Positions 10,401-20,100 of a stretch of 64,000 nt of DNA are shown here, one piece after another. The first letter of the stretch is position 1. Every line of letters starts with the position of its first letter. A program made the translations under genes and the position numbers. Under the pieces are notes generated by a model. That model saw nothing but the letters and a program-made list of their open reading frames with translations, had not been told where the DNA came from and did no database searches. This DNA is from Siphonodentalium dalli (taxonomy: Eukaryota; Mollusca; Scaphopoda; Gadilida; Siphonodentaliidae), in assembly GCA_032622095.1 (NCBI GenBank), contig CP136066.1, positions 50,688,911 to 50,752,910 on the forward strand, in the 5' to 3' direction.

Positions 10401-10725
10401 GTTTTGTCCAGCGGGGTATGGGTAAGGGGTTCATAGATACTATGGCTATGCCGATCAGGGATTAAAATCTGATGAGATTCAGACTGGCAAGAGTGAAGGA
10501 CTGTTCCTGTGCCTGTGGTCATCATGACTCAGGATGTGGCTGATTCAACACAAAACAGTCATTGATTGATTGATTGATAAAAAACAAAACCTTGTATTCG
10601 GGAGCGCTAGCATCGGGTTTTGATCCAATTGGCGCTGCGCTGTCGAAATGATACAATCGGGCAACAACACTCCGACATTTCAGCAAGCACTGGATGCCGA
10701 TATGAGGTCTGATCATCTTTATCAT
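260..10725 (-). CDS. MCCC2: Methylcrotonoyl-CoA carboxylase beta subunit, exons 1-6 (gene overview, 3' part off window)
   Basis: Carboxyltransferase (beta) subunit of 3-methylcrotonyl-CoA carboxylase. In the mitochondrial matrix it moves the carboxyl group from biotin on the alpha subunit to 3-methylcrotonyl-CoA, a step of leucine breakdown. Six minus-strand exons (10725-10591, 7355-7289, 5049-4965, 3298-3197, 2324-2197, 372-260) all have AG acceptors and GT donors, and join in frame to exactly 210 codons. The joined product follows the family in order: a basic, Arg-containing N-terminus suited to mitochondrial import, [87 protein letters not shown]. Family members are about 560 residues, so roughly the last 350 lie left of position 1. 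The text fits MCC better than the related propionyl-CoA carboxylase beta. Family match is from recognition, not a search. Confidence 0.95.
848..1017. repeat. Dispersed repeat copy 2, diverged direct partner of 20-188
   Basis: See the copy at 20-188. Lies in MCCC2 intron 5. Short open frames overlapping both copies are a by-product of the repeat. The remainder of 373-847 and 1018-1614 holds no gene, RNA or repeat I can recognise, apart from a run of A near 1159. Confidence 0.7.
1615..2002 (+). mobile_element. piggyBac-like hairpin MITE, family A copy 1
   Basis: Non-autonomous element in MCCC2 intron 5. The right end is GTTGGGTAAAGGG followed by TTAA, the same end as the other family A copies. 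It contains two 69-bp near-perfect hairpins (1767-1835, 1904-1972) with arm GCCAATGCATTCTCTTATAT; the second hairpin is the reverse complement of the first. The left end differs from the family: TTAATCATCAAC replaces TTAACCCTTTAC. No coding capacity. Confidence 0.8.
2060..2222 (-). repeat. 49-bp tandem repeat copying the MCCC2 exon 5 donor
   Basis: Three units of 49 bp; each contains the last bases of exon 5 and a donor (exon ends at 2197, 2148, 2099; donors GTACGT, GTATGT, GTACGT). Units differ by only a few bases. Confidence 0.9.
2197..2324 (-). CDS. MCCC2: MCCC2 exon 5
   Basis: 128-bp exon, acceptor TTTTCAG and donor GTACGT. Encodes [39 protein letters not shown] and IYL: the acyl-CoA-binding carboxyltransferase core with the GG(T/A)YYP motif. 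The last 24 bp of the exon and its donor are repeated twice more downstream at 49-bp spacing (ends at 2148 and 2099), so three similar donors compete. The first gives the phase needed by exon 6 (codon GTT for Val, split 1+2). Confidence 0.94.
2410..2975. repeat. About 160-bp tandem repeats plus GGAY microsatellite, 'pearl'/Helitron-like
   Basis: Three diverged units begin with GGCC(A/G)TAACTC near 2461, 2619 and 2784, spaced 158-165 bp, then a GGATGGATGGACGGGCAGACGG tract near 2930. A tandem core of about 160 bp followed by a GGAY/ACGG microsatellite is the layout of the pearl elements of bivalves, which are Helitron-like. Ends not resolved. Lies in MCCC2 intron 4. Confidence 0.55.
3197..3298 (-). 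CDS. MCCC2: MCCC2 exon 4
   Basis: 102-bp exon, acceptor TTTTTCCAG and donor GTAAGA. Encodes [19 protein letters not shown] followed by [15 protein letters not shown], which is nearly residue for residue the family sequence and contains the glycine-rich part of the first carboxyltransferase half-domain. Confidence 0.95.
3382..3402. repeat. (GA)n microsatellite
   Basis: About 10 GA units in MCCC2 intron 3. Bases 3403-4011 hold nothing recognised. Confidence 0.9.
4012..4535. mobile_element. MITE with long imperfect terminal inverted repeats (GATTGGTACC-rich)
   Basis: The left arm has repeated GACGATTGGTACC and TGGACGTTTCGTACCC units. The right arm (about 4385-4535) carries the inverse (GGGTACGAAACGTCCA, GTACCAATCGTC). 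The interior is AT-rich and without coding. Superfamily not determined. In MCCC2 intron 3. Confidence 0.7.
4965..5049 (-). CDS. MCCC2: MCCC2 exon 3
   Basis: 85-bp exon encoding [20 protein letters not shown] then IKTLLDP, split codons at both ends, with acceptor TTTTAAG and donor GTAAGT. The GGGEKAR..[10 protein letters not shown] motif is a family signature. Other AG choices at the GAGGAGG acceptor would remove one or two glycines; the one chosen restores the family's triple glycine. A Helitron-like element begins only 28 bp upstream of the exon. Confidence 0.92.
5078..5643 (+). mobile_element. Helitron-like non-autonomous element 1 with 123-bp tandem repeats
   Basis: Starts TCTCATATATATTTTG and ends with a GC-rich hairpin (AGCCCGGACAACGTCGGGCT) followed by CATCGGCTAG and then T, the CTAG/T ending expected of Helitrons. 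The core has three units with period 123 bp (CGCGCATGCGCAGAC at about 5248, 5371, 5494), then a duplicated end segment of about 63 bp (5525-5640). GC-rich against an AT-rich background. No Rep/helicase coding. Confidence 0.65.
5644..6441 (+). mobile_element. Helitron-like non-autonomous element 2, abutting element 1
   Basis: Begins TCTATTATATATTTTGGGAG right where element 1 ends, then a (GT)n tract (about 5666-5721). The core has about 125-bp tandem repeats containing GACGTGACCTTGA and TTCAAGGTCAAA. It ends with the hairpin AGCCCGGACGAAGTCGGGT, then CCACCTGCTAG and T. Same end structure as element 1 but a different core. Confidence 0.65.
6754..7207 (-). mobile_element. piggyBac-like hairpin MITE, family A copy 2 (inverted)
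   Basis: Flanked by TTAA on both sides (6754-6757, 7204-7207) with terminal inverted repeat CCCTTTACCCAAC. Carries the two family A hairpins; the second has lost part of an arm and gained a local duplication (TATATATGGTCTTATATATGG near 7000). The linker has a repeated TGTTAAA(G/A)AATGTA motif. Lies in MCCC2 intron 2, ending 81 bp from exon 2. Confidence 0.9.
7289..7355 (-). CDS. MCCC2: MCCC2 exon 2
   Basis: 67-bp exon between a TATTACAG acceptor and a GTTTGT donor. It encodes [20 protein letters not shown] then CEG (last codon split 1+2), matching the NYxxMkxLVxxL segment of MCCC2. A 32-base poly-G tract lies 89 bp upstream of it in the gene's direction. Confidence 0.9.
7445..7476. repeat. 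Poly-G tract, 32 bases
   Basis: Unbroken run of 32 G on the plus strand, which is poly-C in MCCC2 sense, in intron 1 near the exon 2 acceptor. Its true length may differ, since such runs are hard to sequence. Confidence 0.9.
7585..7977. mobile_element. Family B-like hairpin MITE remnant split by a SINE
   Basis: 7592-7628 carries the hairpin arm shared with families A and B (TATATAAGAGAATGCATTGG), and 7951-7977 resembles the family B end (GCAGTCATGGAAGG). The SINE at 7658-7950 interrupts it. The left boundary is not defined. Confidence 0.5.
7658..7950 (+). mobile_element. tRNA-derived SINE
   Basis: Body of 293 bp flanked by a perfect 12-bp target duplication GAAGCTGCAGTC (7646-7657 and 7951-7962). 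Near the 5' end are pol III promoter-like boxes: A box about TGGTCCAGACGC (7670) and B box GGTTCGAACCC (7733-7743). The 3' end is CGATAAACCC then an A-rich tail with AAACAAACAAG. The frame through it is not a gene. Confidence 0.8.
8092..8272. mobile_element. hAT-like palindromic MITE, family M copy 1 (right end lost)
   Basis: Begins CAAGCCTTGAAATAGTGTG, as in the intact copy at 19237, followed by a hairpin based on GCAGAATGAGGTCCCCAGAG and the start of a second one. It stops at about 8272 without the right terminal repeat. Confidence 0.75.
8411..9476. mobile_element. 1.07-kb element with terminal inverted repeats made of GTCGGCCCC units
   Basis: Left terminal repeat 8411-8490 and right 9399-9476 are inverse copies. 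Each is itself a short tandem array of about 18-bp units (GAAGTCGGCCCC, GAAGACAGCCCC). The interior has three copies of a TTTATAAAGCTGGGTACC-like unit at 8587-8670 and a nested TA-flanked element. No coding capacity or clear target duplication seen. In MCCC2 intron 1. Confidence 0.7.
8762..9146. mobile_element. TA-flanked MITE nested in the 8411-9476 element (family C)
   Basis: Terminal repeat CTCTTGAGTGCCTAATAAA on the left and its inverse TTTATTAGACACTCAAGAG on the right, flanked by TA (8760-8761, 9147-9148). Inside are repeated (A/C)GTACAGGGYGGAAT motifs. A TA duplication suggests Tc1/mariner-like transposition. Confidence 0.75.
9939..10416. mobile_element. TA-flanked MITE with GCCGCGGTGTA repeats (family E)
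   Basis: Ends are CCCTGCTGGACAAAACAAGT and inverse ACTTGTTTTGTCCAGCGGGG, with TA on both sides (9937-9938, 10417-10418). The interior has several GCCG(C/T)GGTGTACTTGCCGTT units in both orientations. In MCCC2 intron 1, 174 bp from exon 1. Bases 9477-9938 between this and the previous element hold nothing recognised. Confidence 0.75.
10591..10725 (-). CDS. MCCC2: MCCC2 exon 1 (start codon, transit peptide)
   Basis: Encodes 45 residues from an ATG at 10725, ending EYK before a GTTTTG donor. A second in-frame ATG at 10716 (fourth codon) is an equally possible start. The peptide is rich in Arg/Lys/Ser without acidic residues for its first 25 or so positions, as expected for mitochondrial import. 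The part after it ([14 protein letters not shown]) lines up with the AYHGDS...G..PD stretch of the human protein. The exon ends in phase 0 and joins DNYARMKKL of exon 2. Confidence 0.85.
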
Positions 10726-11037
10726 GGAAAATATTCCACTTTGCCCTCGAATGAGTTATATCCCGGTTATCAGCGCTTACTTCCCTTGGTCGGAGCCGTA
10801 TTTTCGGGCAGATAAAAACTCATAAATAAATATATGAATGAGAAACGATGAATTGTCATAGATGATGTCAACATTTAAAATAAGTCTTTTATATGTATCA
10901 CTTAATTTTAAATTTATTCTGACAAGAATTAAAATTCGAAACTAAATTTTTAAAACGTTTTCACAGTCCGGTGTCCGCAAAATCTCAAGTTGATTTACTT
11001 GTGTCACTTATTTTGTGAGATATACAACAAAAATAAA
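10726..11037. promoter_or_regulatory. Probable bidirectional promoter between MCCC2 and FAH
   Basis: 312 bp separate the divergent start codons, so both 5' UTRs and core promoters must fit here unless there are upstream noncoding exons. The MCCC2 side is the more GC-rich (around 10740-10810). The centre and FAH side are AT-rich, with TATA-like text (ATAAAAACTC, ATAAATAAATATA) near 10813-10840. No mobile element is seen inside this interval, although both neighbouring introns are full of them. The promoter role is inferred from position only. Confidence 0.6.
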
Positions 11038-11118
11038 ATGTCTTTTATACAAGTCAGCACAGAAAGTGATTTCCCAATCCAAAACCTACCATACGGCATC
11101 TTTTCAACGGATGACAAC
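11038..11118 (+). CDS. FAH: FAH exon 1
   Basis: 81 bp from ATG to a GTGAGT donor, encoding [20 protein letters not shown] then IFSTDDN. The MSFI..(E)SDFPI.NLPYG opening is diagnostic of FAH and fixes the start codon. 27 codons, phase 0. Confidence 0.96.
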
Positions 11119-14100
11119 GTGAGTTTGAACTGATAAAAGTGTATTTCAATCGGTGTGGGCAATATTGTTGAATGACCCTGAGCTGACAGCCAATCAAATT
11201 GCTGCAATAAATACACACCTTATTGGATCTATTGCCAACTCCAGACATCTACATCTACAGTAGATGTGTCTCCTTTACTAATTTTCAGACTTTTAAATCA
11301 CACTATTATCAAGTCCATAGCCAGTAATAATTAATTGGGGCATTGCCATTGGAAACTAGATGCAATTGCAAAGTGGGTAAGCGCAAGAGCTTGAAGAGGG
11401 GCTCATGTCCACCGTCTCATAGTCATAGAGTCATATGATATAGCCTAGGCTATAGGCTATATAGGCCTACTCTGGTACTCATATAGCCTTATAGGTCCGC
11501 TAGTAATAGTCAACCAAATGGCTGGACGATCGGAGCTGAAAATAATAATTTGATGCATATTGTGATAATTGGACCCGGGAAGCATTATTAGGTCTAGGAG
11601 CCCTGGTGGCTTTGAAAAAAAAAACATACTGGTGCCACCGTCTGATTTTCACGGAATAAACAGCACTGTATATGTAGTGTGCCATTGACAAATAATTAAG
11701 ATTCCACTCAAAACATTTACAACCCAGCCCACTTGCACCGGGTTTCCATACGTACGTACACTGCGACTGAAAATGGCAAAATGCCCAAAATCTCCTTTCT
11801 GCATGATCCAATTTTCACGCATTAAATGGCATTGTACGAATTTTAAATTCCACCTAAAAAACTAAAATTACCACCCAACCCATGTAGTAATGTCGTGATT
11901 ACAATATGTGTATTGTTGGGGGGTCCCCGGGGACTACCAAATGTACTCTTGTGTGCCAAATAATAGTACAGGACGGAAAAATAGTACAGGGCGGAAAATG
12001 GGGACAAAATTAATAATAGTACAAGGCGGAATAATACAAAACAGATTATGAAAAAGATCATTGTATGTTACAACAACAGCTACATGTACAGAATGCTGAT
12101 GAGATATGAAAAAGGATGCAGTGCGAGTGAAATGTATACCAAAGACCGGGTACTTTCCTTGGCTATGCTTAGAGTCTTAGACGGAAAAACATTTATAGCT
12201 TTAAGGAAAGACTATGTAAATCAACGAATGTTATTCTGGGTGCAATCTGCAATTCAGATATTATGTATCAATCTCCCTTGAATAAGGAGTGGACGGATTT
12301 ACTATACTTGTAAATGATAATTCCAAACACACATATGGACATTCATGTCTGAAATAAAATAATAATAATAATAAATAATAATAGTACAGGGTGATAACGC
12401 CGGGGTTTTCCCCTGAGTATTGTCACTCGTACTGAGATTTCTAGTGGGGCAATTTTGTTATCAAAATGTGTAATTTCTAAACCGGAAATATTTACTCTAT
12501 AGACTATTTATTACTCCGACGATACCGGTACACTTATGTTACACGAACTATAGTGACCTTTGAACTTCCCGTGATTCTCTTGGATTTCCCATAATTCTAA
12601 TATCGTGTATAAAACACTTTTCGCGCCGAAAATATTCACTCGATTTCGAATTTTTCGACATGGCACTTCGATTAAGTTTTCCCACCCACCCTATTCCCCT
12701 TTTTTTCTAATTTAGATAAGTTTTAGATGATTGTTCACGGTAATTCGCTTACCGCTAGAATAATGTTTATTTCTTGAGATTTTGTCTTGTTCTGATTACA
12801 TAATATTAATAATATGTGTTATATATTTATGTGGGCAGAAGTTGGAGAATTCATAATCATTTCGTGTGTAAAAGGTAGAGTGCAAGCATGAGGAGGAGAG
12901 AAAAGTGAGAGTAAGGTTTCATTATTGTTCACATGTTTAATGTATGTTTGTTGGGAGATCAGATCTCAATAAATAATATTATGGCTATTCCGTCTTAGTC
13001 ATAATTTCCAAATGGAGTGGTTCTAATTAATAGTGAAGGGCATAGTAATTGGGCAATTTTGTTATCAAAATGTGTAATTTCTAAACCGGAAATATTTACT
13101 CTATAGACTATATATTACTCCGACGATACCGGTACACTTATGTTACACGAACTATAGTGACCTTTGAACTTCCCATGATTCTCTTGGATTTCCCATAATT
13201 CTAATATCGTGTATAAAACACTTTTCGCGCCGAAAATATTCACTCGATTTCGAATTTTTCGACATGGCACTTCGATTAAGTTTTCCCACCCACCCTATTC
13301 CCCTTTTTTCTAATTTAGATAAGTTTTAGATGATTGTTCACTGTAATTCGCTTACCGCTAGAATAATGTTTATTTCTTGAGATTTTGTCTTGTTCTGATT
13401 ACATAATATTAATAATATGTGTTATATATTTATGTGGGCAGAAGTTGGAGAATTCATAATCATTTCATGTGTAAAAGGTAGAGTGCAAGCATGAGGAGGA
13501 GAGAAAAGTGAGAGTAAGGTTTCATTATTGTTCACATGTTTAATGTATGTTTGTTGGGAGATCAGATCTCAATAAATAATATTATGGCCATTCCGTCTTA
13601 GTCATAATTTCCAAATGGAGTGGTTCTAATTAATAGTGAAGGGCATAGTAATTCACTATTATCTCTATCATTTCATTCAAACCAATTTTTCGTATTGCCA
13701 ATATGAATTTGGATATTTCATGTCATAGTCGTTTCATTGTCCAAGTATGATCCTACAGTGAATGAATTGAACTATCATACACTAATTTTAGCGTCAATCT
13801 GACATTATAATTTACATCTTGTCCTATGTCACCATTGCAGAGTTGTGAGTTTTGGGGAAGTTTGGGACTCCATGCATACTGCCCAGTTTGTTATTTCTGC
13901 TCGCGACTGTACATATACAGCGCGCGCGACAGTCTGCAGACCACGTGGGAATTAAGACACCGGGAAGAGAGGTGTTTTAAATTGTAAAATCACCAAAAGC
14001 GGTAATTGGGTCATGGAGGCAACTTTTAATACGCTGTGTCTTTTTATTGGAATTAGAAAAAGTCATGCGTTACTAATTTGAATTCTGTGCTGTTCAAACA

Positions 14101-17100
14101 CGGCTATCATTTCGTAATTCCAATGTTAAACACAAATTATTAACTGCACCCGCACGGAGCCCCGAACCAGTGATGCCATGCTTTATATCATCACTAAAAG
14201 CAGAACGTTCCATTGCGTCGTTGGGATAACTGGTTAGCGAGTCAGCGACTGTTGCGAACCACGTGGTTCCCGTCATAGTACATTCAACAATCATTACCGA
14301 GTCGCCAGAGATATGTGGCTAAACAAAAGTAGACTCGTCCGCTGTTTTGTCGGAACATGATGCAAGTGTTTTTCCACGTGTCCAAATATTTACAACCGGC
14401 CGACTGTCCCGCGAATATACACATTTGATGAAGAAAAAAAAACGATAAACTGATTAGTTTGCCAAGTTCTTCGTGGACAGATCCATTGATTTTTAATAAT
14501 CGTACAGGTGCGAATAAGCATCGTACAGGGCGGATTTTTTATTGAAAATTAATAATCGTTCATGTACGATTATTTGGCACACGAGAGTACCACGGTTCAG
14601 AAAAGTGGCTATAGGATATCGTAGAAAAACCAAATACCCAACTTTTGGATTATGACCCTTCCATTCAGGGAGGGTCTTGGTCGTCCGAATACCCCTCTGG
14701 CCTCGATTTGGATAATTATTCCAATATAACTCAGTAAGTTGTGTAAGATATTTGTCCCATTTATGATCATGCAGTGTCAAAAGATAGACAATTTTCGCAT
14801 TTTGACTTGCAAATTTTTCCCATTCAAACAAATTACATTCAATCAACGTAACTGTTTCACTACTAGTATTCTAGTATGGTGTACTCAGCATTACAAACTA
14901 ATTTAAATTAATATTAACATTATGACCTGTCAAGCAGACATCAGGTGGGGGGACAACTCTATTGGGGAATTCATGTACATTGTATAACAAACCGCAGGTC
15001 AGCATTACGATCTATTTGAACACTACTATTATTAATTATCACTGTACATGTACATGTAGGTATGATAATGAGACATATCATCGGTGGGCTACCAAAAGGA
15101 CGTATATTACTTTTTGCAAATTTACAGGAGAAGCAAAAAACTGAATAAATCTCAAATGTGTTCTCAAAATAACAAGAGTTATGTATATATAATAAGAGCA
15201 CACAGAAGGGAAGATGCTCACTATGGTTAGAGACATAAAATACATGCAGTAGCTTTTTTAAAAATATTTATTTTTGTTGACATGTCACCAATTTTCGACA
15301 TACTTTTTTATACATACAAGGTTTTTGAATAGCGGCGGGAATTTTTTTTTCAATTCCATAATGTTGTATGCTAAACATTAAAACTGGATTATCTCGCTTC
15401 CCTTGAGTGTATCAGAACAGATCTGAGGTTCCCGCACCTTCCATTTGTGTGTGTTTGATATCCAATACACTGAATACTCTGACCAACAAGGATGCGTCTC
15501 CAAATAAACAAAAATTTCAGTCACCCAACCAAAATTAGATTATACAATATTTTGGAAATAACAATTCAATAATGAGGGAAAAGGTGTTTTCCAGATGACT
15601 AAGGGGCACACACTCTAAATATAATGTGTAATTTGACACGGAGAATCTGATTATGCAAAAAAGTGTTTCCCGCCAAAACCGGGTATACGTCCTTTTGGAA
15701 GCCCACCGACGATATATAAGAAGCTAAATTGTGCAGAATATTATGTCCGAGCAGAGAAATATAAATCTTGGAACTTGGTTGTTTTTCGGTGTTTAACGTC
15801 TAAGGAAGACGTTAATTTCCTCGAATCAACGAAACAGAAATAACTGGTTGGCAACAATAGATCTGAAAAATTGGTTACTTATCTAGGTGTAAAATTAGAT
15901 GAAAATTTGAAATTCCATCAACATATAAATTTTGTGTGTGCTAAAATTAGCATTACGAATTACTCTCTCAACAAAATCAAGCATTTTTTACCCCGTGAAT
16001 CACTGAAATCCTTGTATTTTTCATTAGTTCACAGCCATTTGATATATGCAATTCAAATATGGGGGAATTCAAATAAAAAACACAATGTTTTTAAACTTCA
16101 GAAAAAAGCAATGCGCATAATTAGTAATAAGAAATATAAAAGCCACTGTTCAAAAATATGGAAATTCTAAAATTTGCTGATCTGCATAACTTACACGCAA
16201 ATCTCCTAATACACAATTGGTTTCACAATCAACTACCTAGTTCATTTCAAAACTTTTTCACAATTTTCCAAAATAATACTCGTCGGAATGGAATGCTAAC
16301 GTCCGGAATACCTAAGAGTGTTTTCTGATAGAAGATTTACCGGAGCATAATTTTCCAAATATATGGAACCAATTAGAAGATAGAATTAAAGATCTCCCAA
16401 CAAGACCAATGTTTAAAAACGACTCTTCTTGAACGATCCTATCTACTTACCAAATGAAACCAAAATGTACATACAATAGATGTCCTGACTGTGCTCAGTG
16501 AGTAATCCGTCTTAACCCTTTACCCAACAAACCGGCCAAAACCGGCCAAATAAAGCTTCAACAGCCTAAAATATCTTCGGTCTGTCTCAATAGAACCATA
16601 CAAATATGGATATCATTGGAACCGGCTCCTTGACCACATTGTGATAGTTACAGTTATGCCCTGTGCCAATGCATTCTCTTATATATGCGAGTCGACCATA
16701 GGTCGCCTCGCATATATAAGAGAAGCATTGGCCTAAAAAAAATCTTTTTTTAACACTTTTTACCATTTTTTCTTACATTCTTTAACAATTTTTTAATTTT
16801 TAATGTGTTAAGCCAATGCATTCTCTTATATATGCGAGGCGACCTATGGTCGACTCGCATATATAAGAGAATGCATTGGCACAGGGCCCTTCTGTTGGGT
16901 AAAGGGTTAATTGATTGAGCTATTGTTTTTCTTTTCAGCCAAGGCACAGGATAGGAGTTGCAATAGGTGACCAGATTTTGGATTTGAGTGCCGTCAAACA
17001 TTTGTTTTGTGGCCCACTTCTGAGTAGCCAGCAAAATGTTTTTGATGAAGTAAGTGGCAAATCAAAATCTTGCATACTGTTCTCTCAGGGTCCACTCATC

Positions 17101-20100
17101 ATGGCTTGTCTCGAGTACATAATAATAGTAGATGTATATGGTTTAAAACAAAAAATTAAATAATGATAGTCTATCTCTTCCTAAATATGTTTTATATAGT
17201 TTCCAGGGTATACAATAATACATATGAGTCGAAGACACCTGACTAGAAACACTTATCAATTAATATTGATTTTATATAGATATTTTCTTATATAATGCGA
17301 TAGTCAATTAGGACAAGTTTTCGTTACTATTTTTAGATAGAGTTATGCTGCATGCTATGATCCGAAAGGAAAACAATCCTTAAAATGTCCTAAATTGTTT
17401 GTATATTATACCAAAAAAATTAGAAATAAAAACAATATTAATTGATAGAAGCGTTTCCTGACAGGGGTTTTCGATTCAAATTTATTAGTTTATACCCGGG
17501 AAACTAAATAAAACTTGTTATACTAGTACAGTAATGCCCAAAGTAATTGACCCCTTAACCACAGCAGAATTATGGGTAATTTTTCAGGATTTAGTCGGAA
17601 ATATAGCTTGTTGCCCTTCATCGGAAAGCTCTCGATCAGAAAGCTCTCGATCGGAAAGCTCTCGTCGAGAGCTTTCCGATGAATGGCAACAAGCCATATT
17701 TGCGACTAAATCCTGAAAAATTACCCATAATTCTGCTGTGGTTAAGAGGTCGATTAATTAGAGCATTACTGTATACTAGTATGTTATATTATTTGAGGGG
17801 GGCTTGGTGGCTCAGTTGGTAAAGTGCACGGTGTGTTAGACCAACATTCATAACCAAAGAAGAGATCAAATAACCAACCAATTTATCTCCCAGTGTTCAG
17901 TCAATGTTCATTTTTTTTTCTCCGGAAAATGACCAAAAGAAACTTTTATTTGCCCGAATAATTCTTCCTAAAATGTTTTCAGTTTTAGTCAGCAATAACC
18001 TCTCTGAGGTTTGTACATATTGTTACTATCACTATATCTTATTGAAACTATTATACCAGTTAATCAGCAGTTTCTTTTCTACCGTATGTTCAATAACAAT
18101 TTATCAGAAATGAAATTGCTTCTGAGGTGGTTTGGTCATGAATTTAGTGTGTCTGACATTTGCAGAATGAGGTCCCCAGAGGGTGAATTTAGTGATGCTA
18201 TCTTGCACTGCGGTCTTGCATCACCAAATTCACCCTCTGGGGACCTCATTCTACTTAGGCCTCATCTTCTGGGAAGTATCTATAGTCTCAAATGAACATT
18301 GTTTTTAGTAACTTTTTTCCTTCTGTTCAGTCTCTATATCCCATAATTTTCAGAAGATTAATTGCATAAACGAGGTGATTGGGTGAGGTCTCCAGAGGGT
18401 GAATTTGGTGATGTTAGCCCACCTTGTGGGATAGCATCACTAAATTCACCTTCTGGGGACCTCATTCTGCAAATGTCAGACACACTAAATTTAGGCCTGC
18501 TTGTCACTAATTTGTAAGTTCATGTATGTACATGTATATATAGCTGTTTCTTTTTCACTGAGAAGTGAAATTGTTTTACAGGCAAGTTAGCAAAGTTAAT
18601 TATATTAATTACAGTCAATTGCAAATTTCAATTAGCTTTTCCCTTGAAGTTATACAAGATTTCATAGTATGTTTTGTAACCATACTGGATTCATAAATAT
18701 TGTATTACTTTTACATTTCAACCTATCAACTTTAATAGCAATCTCCAATATCTTCATGGATCTCAGAAGTGTCTAGTAATACAGGGATATGGCAACCTGA
18801 TGGATTATCTCCTCCTAAACCTGTTTTATATATGGTAGTTTCCGGGCTATAAATAATTAATATGAGTCAATAACACCTGTCTGGAAACGCTTCTATTTTA
18901 TTAGTATTGATTTTTGTATCAATATTTCTTCTATAATGTGGTAATCAATTGGGATATTTTTTCGTTCCTTTTTTTTTAGTACAGACCATAATGAGACGAT
19001 CAGGTGATCTCAGATAGAGATAGAGTTCTCTTACTTGCTACGCTCCACAAGCTGAAAAATTTCCCAAATTGATAGTATGTATTATCCCATAAAATTTGAA
19101 ATATAATCAATAAATGATAGAAGCATTTCCGGACAGGAGTCTTCGATTCATATTTGTTATTTTATACCCAGGAAATTATATAAAACTTGTTATAGGAAGA
19201 GATGGACCATCTTTAACTTGTATATCAAACCCTCTACAAGCCTTGAAATAGGGTGCCTGTTATTTGCAGAATGAGGTCCCCAGAGGGTGAATTTAGTGAT
19301 GCTACCCCGCATAGCGGGCTAGCATCACCAAATTCACCCTCTGGGGACCTCATTCTGCTTACACCTCAGCAGAATGAGGTTCCCAGAGGGTGAATTTGGT
19401 GATGCTAGCCCGCTCGGGGTAGCATCACTAAATTCACCCTCTGGGAACCTCATTCCGCAAATGACAGACACCCTATTTCAAGGCTTGACCCTCTATAGCT
19501 TCATGGATCTGGAAAGTGCTTGGGTATTACGTGGATTAAAGGCAACCTGTTCACTTTTATAGCAAATCCTCAATACCTTCATCGATTTGGGAAGTGCTTA
19601 GTATTGCATGGATTAGACAACCTGTTAACTTTTATAGCAAACCTTCTTTAGCTTTAAGAGTTTGGGAAGTGCTTGGTATTACATGTATATGAAACATGTT
19701 CACTTTTATAGCAAACCCTCAATGCGTTCATGGGTCTGGGAAGTGCTTGTTGGCATGAGGCAAGAGCCACCATAAAAAAGAATTTATCAGCCGATGAGCC
19801 AGTACTCAGAGATGACATCTCACTGAGGAGCAGGTAATGCTATTTTATTTACCTGGATTCCTAACAATTTACTTCTGTCATAAAATAATAGACAGTACTA
19901 ATTAATGCTATGAGATTAACTGCTTGTTAACAGAGGTGTTAACTTCCCATAAACCTTATAAAACACCACTAATATAATTATGTTTCCTGAAATGATCGGT
20001 AATGATTGACCAATATTTTTCAAATTGCTTGAGGAATAAAAAAAATGACTTGCCAAAACTTTTGCCAAATGAAAATATTTTTTGCCAAATGTGAATTATT

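Noticed and set aside
11500-11811. 103-codon minus-strand frame in FAH intron 1
   Set aside because: No recognisable domain; not flanked by convincing signals.
12048-12281. 77-codon plus-strand frame in the TA-flanked element
   Set aside because: No recognised motif and no supporting splice or transposase context; length is compatible with chance.
16750-17034. Minus-strand frame over FAH exon 2 and the neighbouring MITE, and similar frames at 28556-28905
   Set aside because: Shadows of the hairpin element and of real exons on the other strand.
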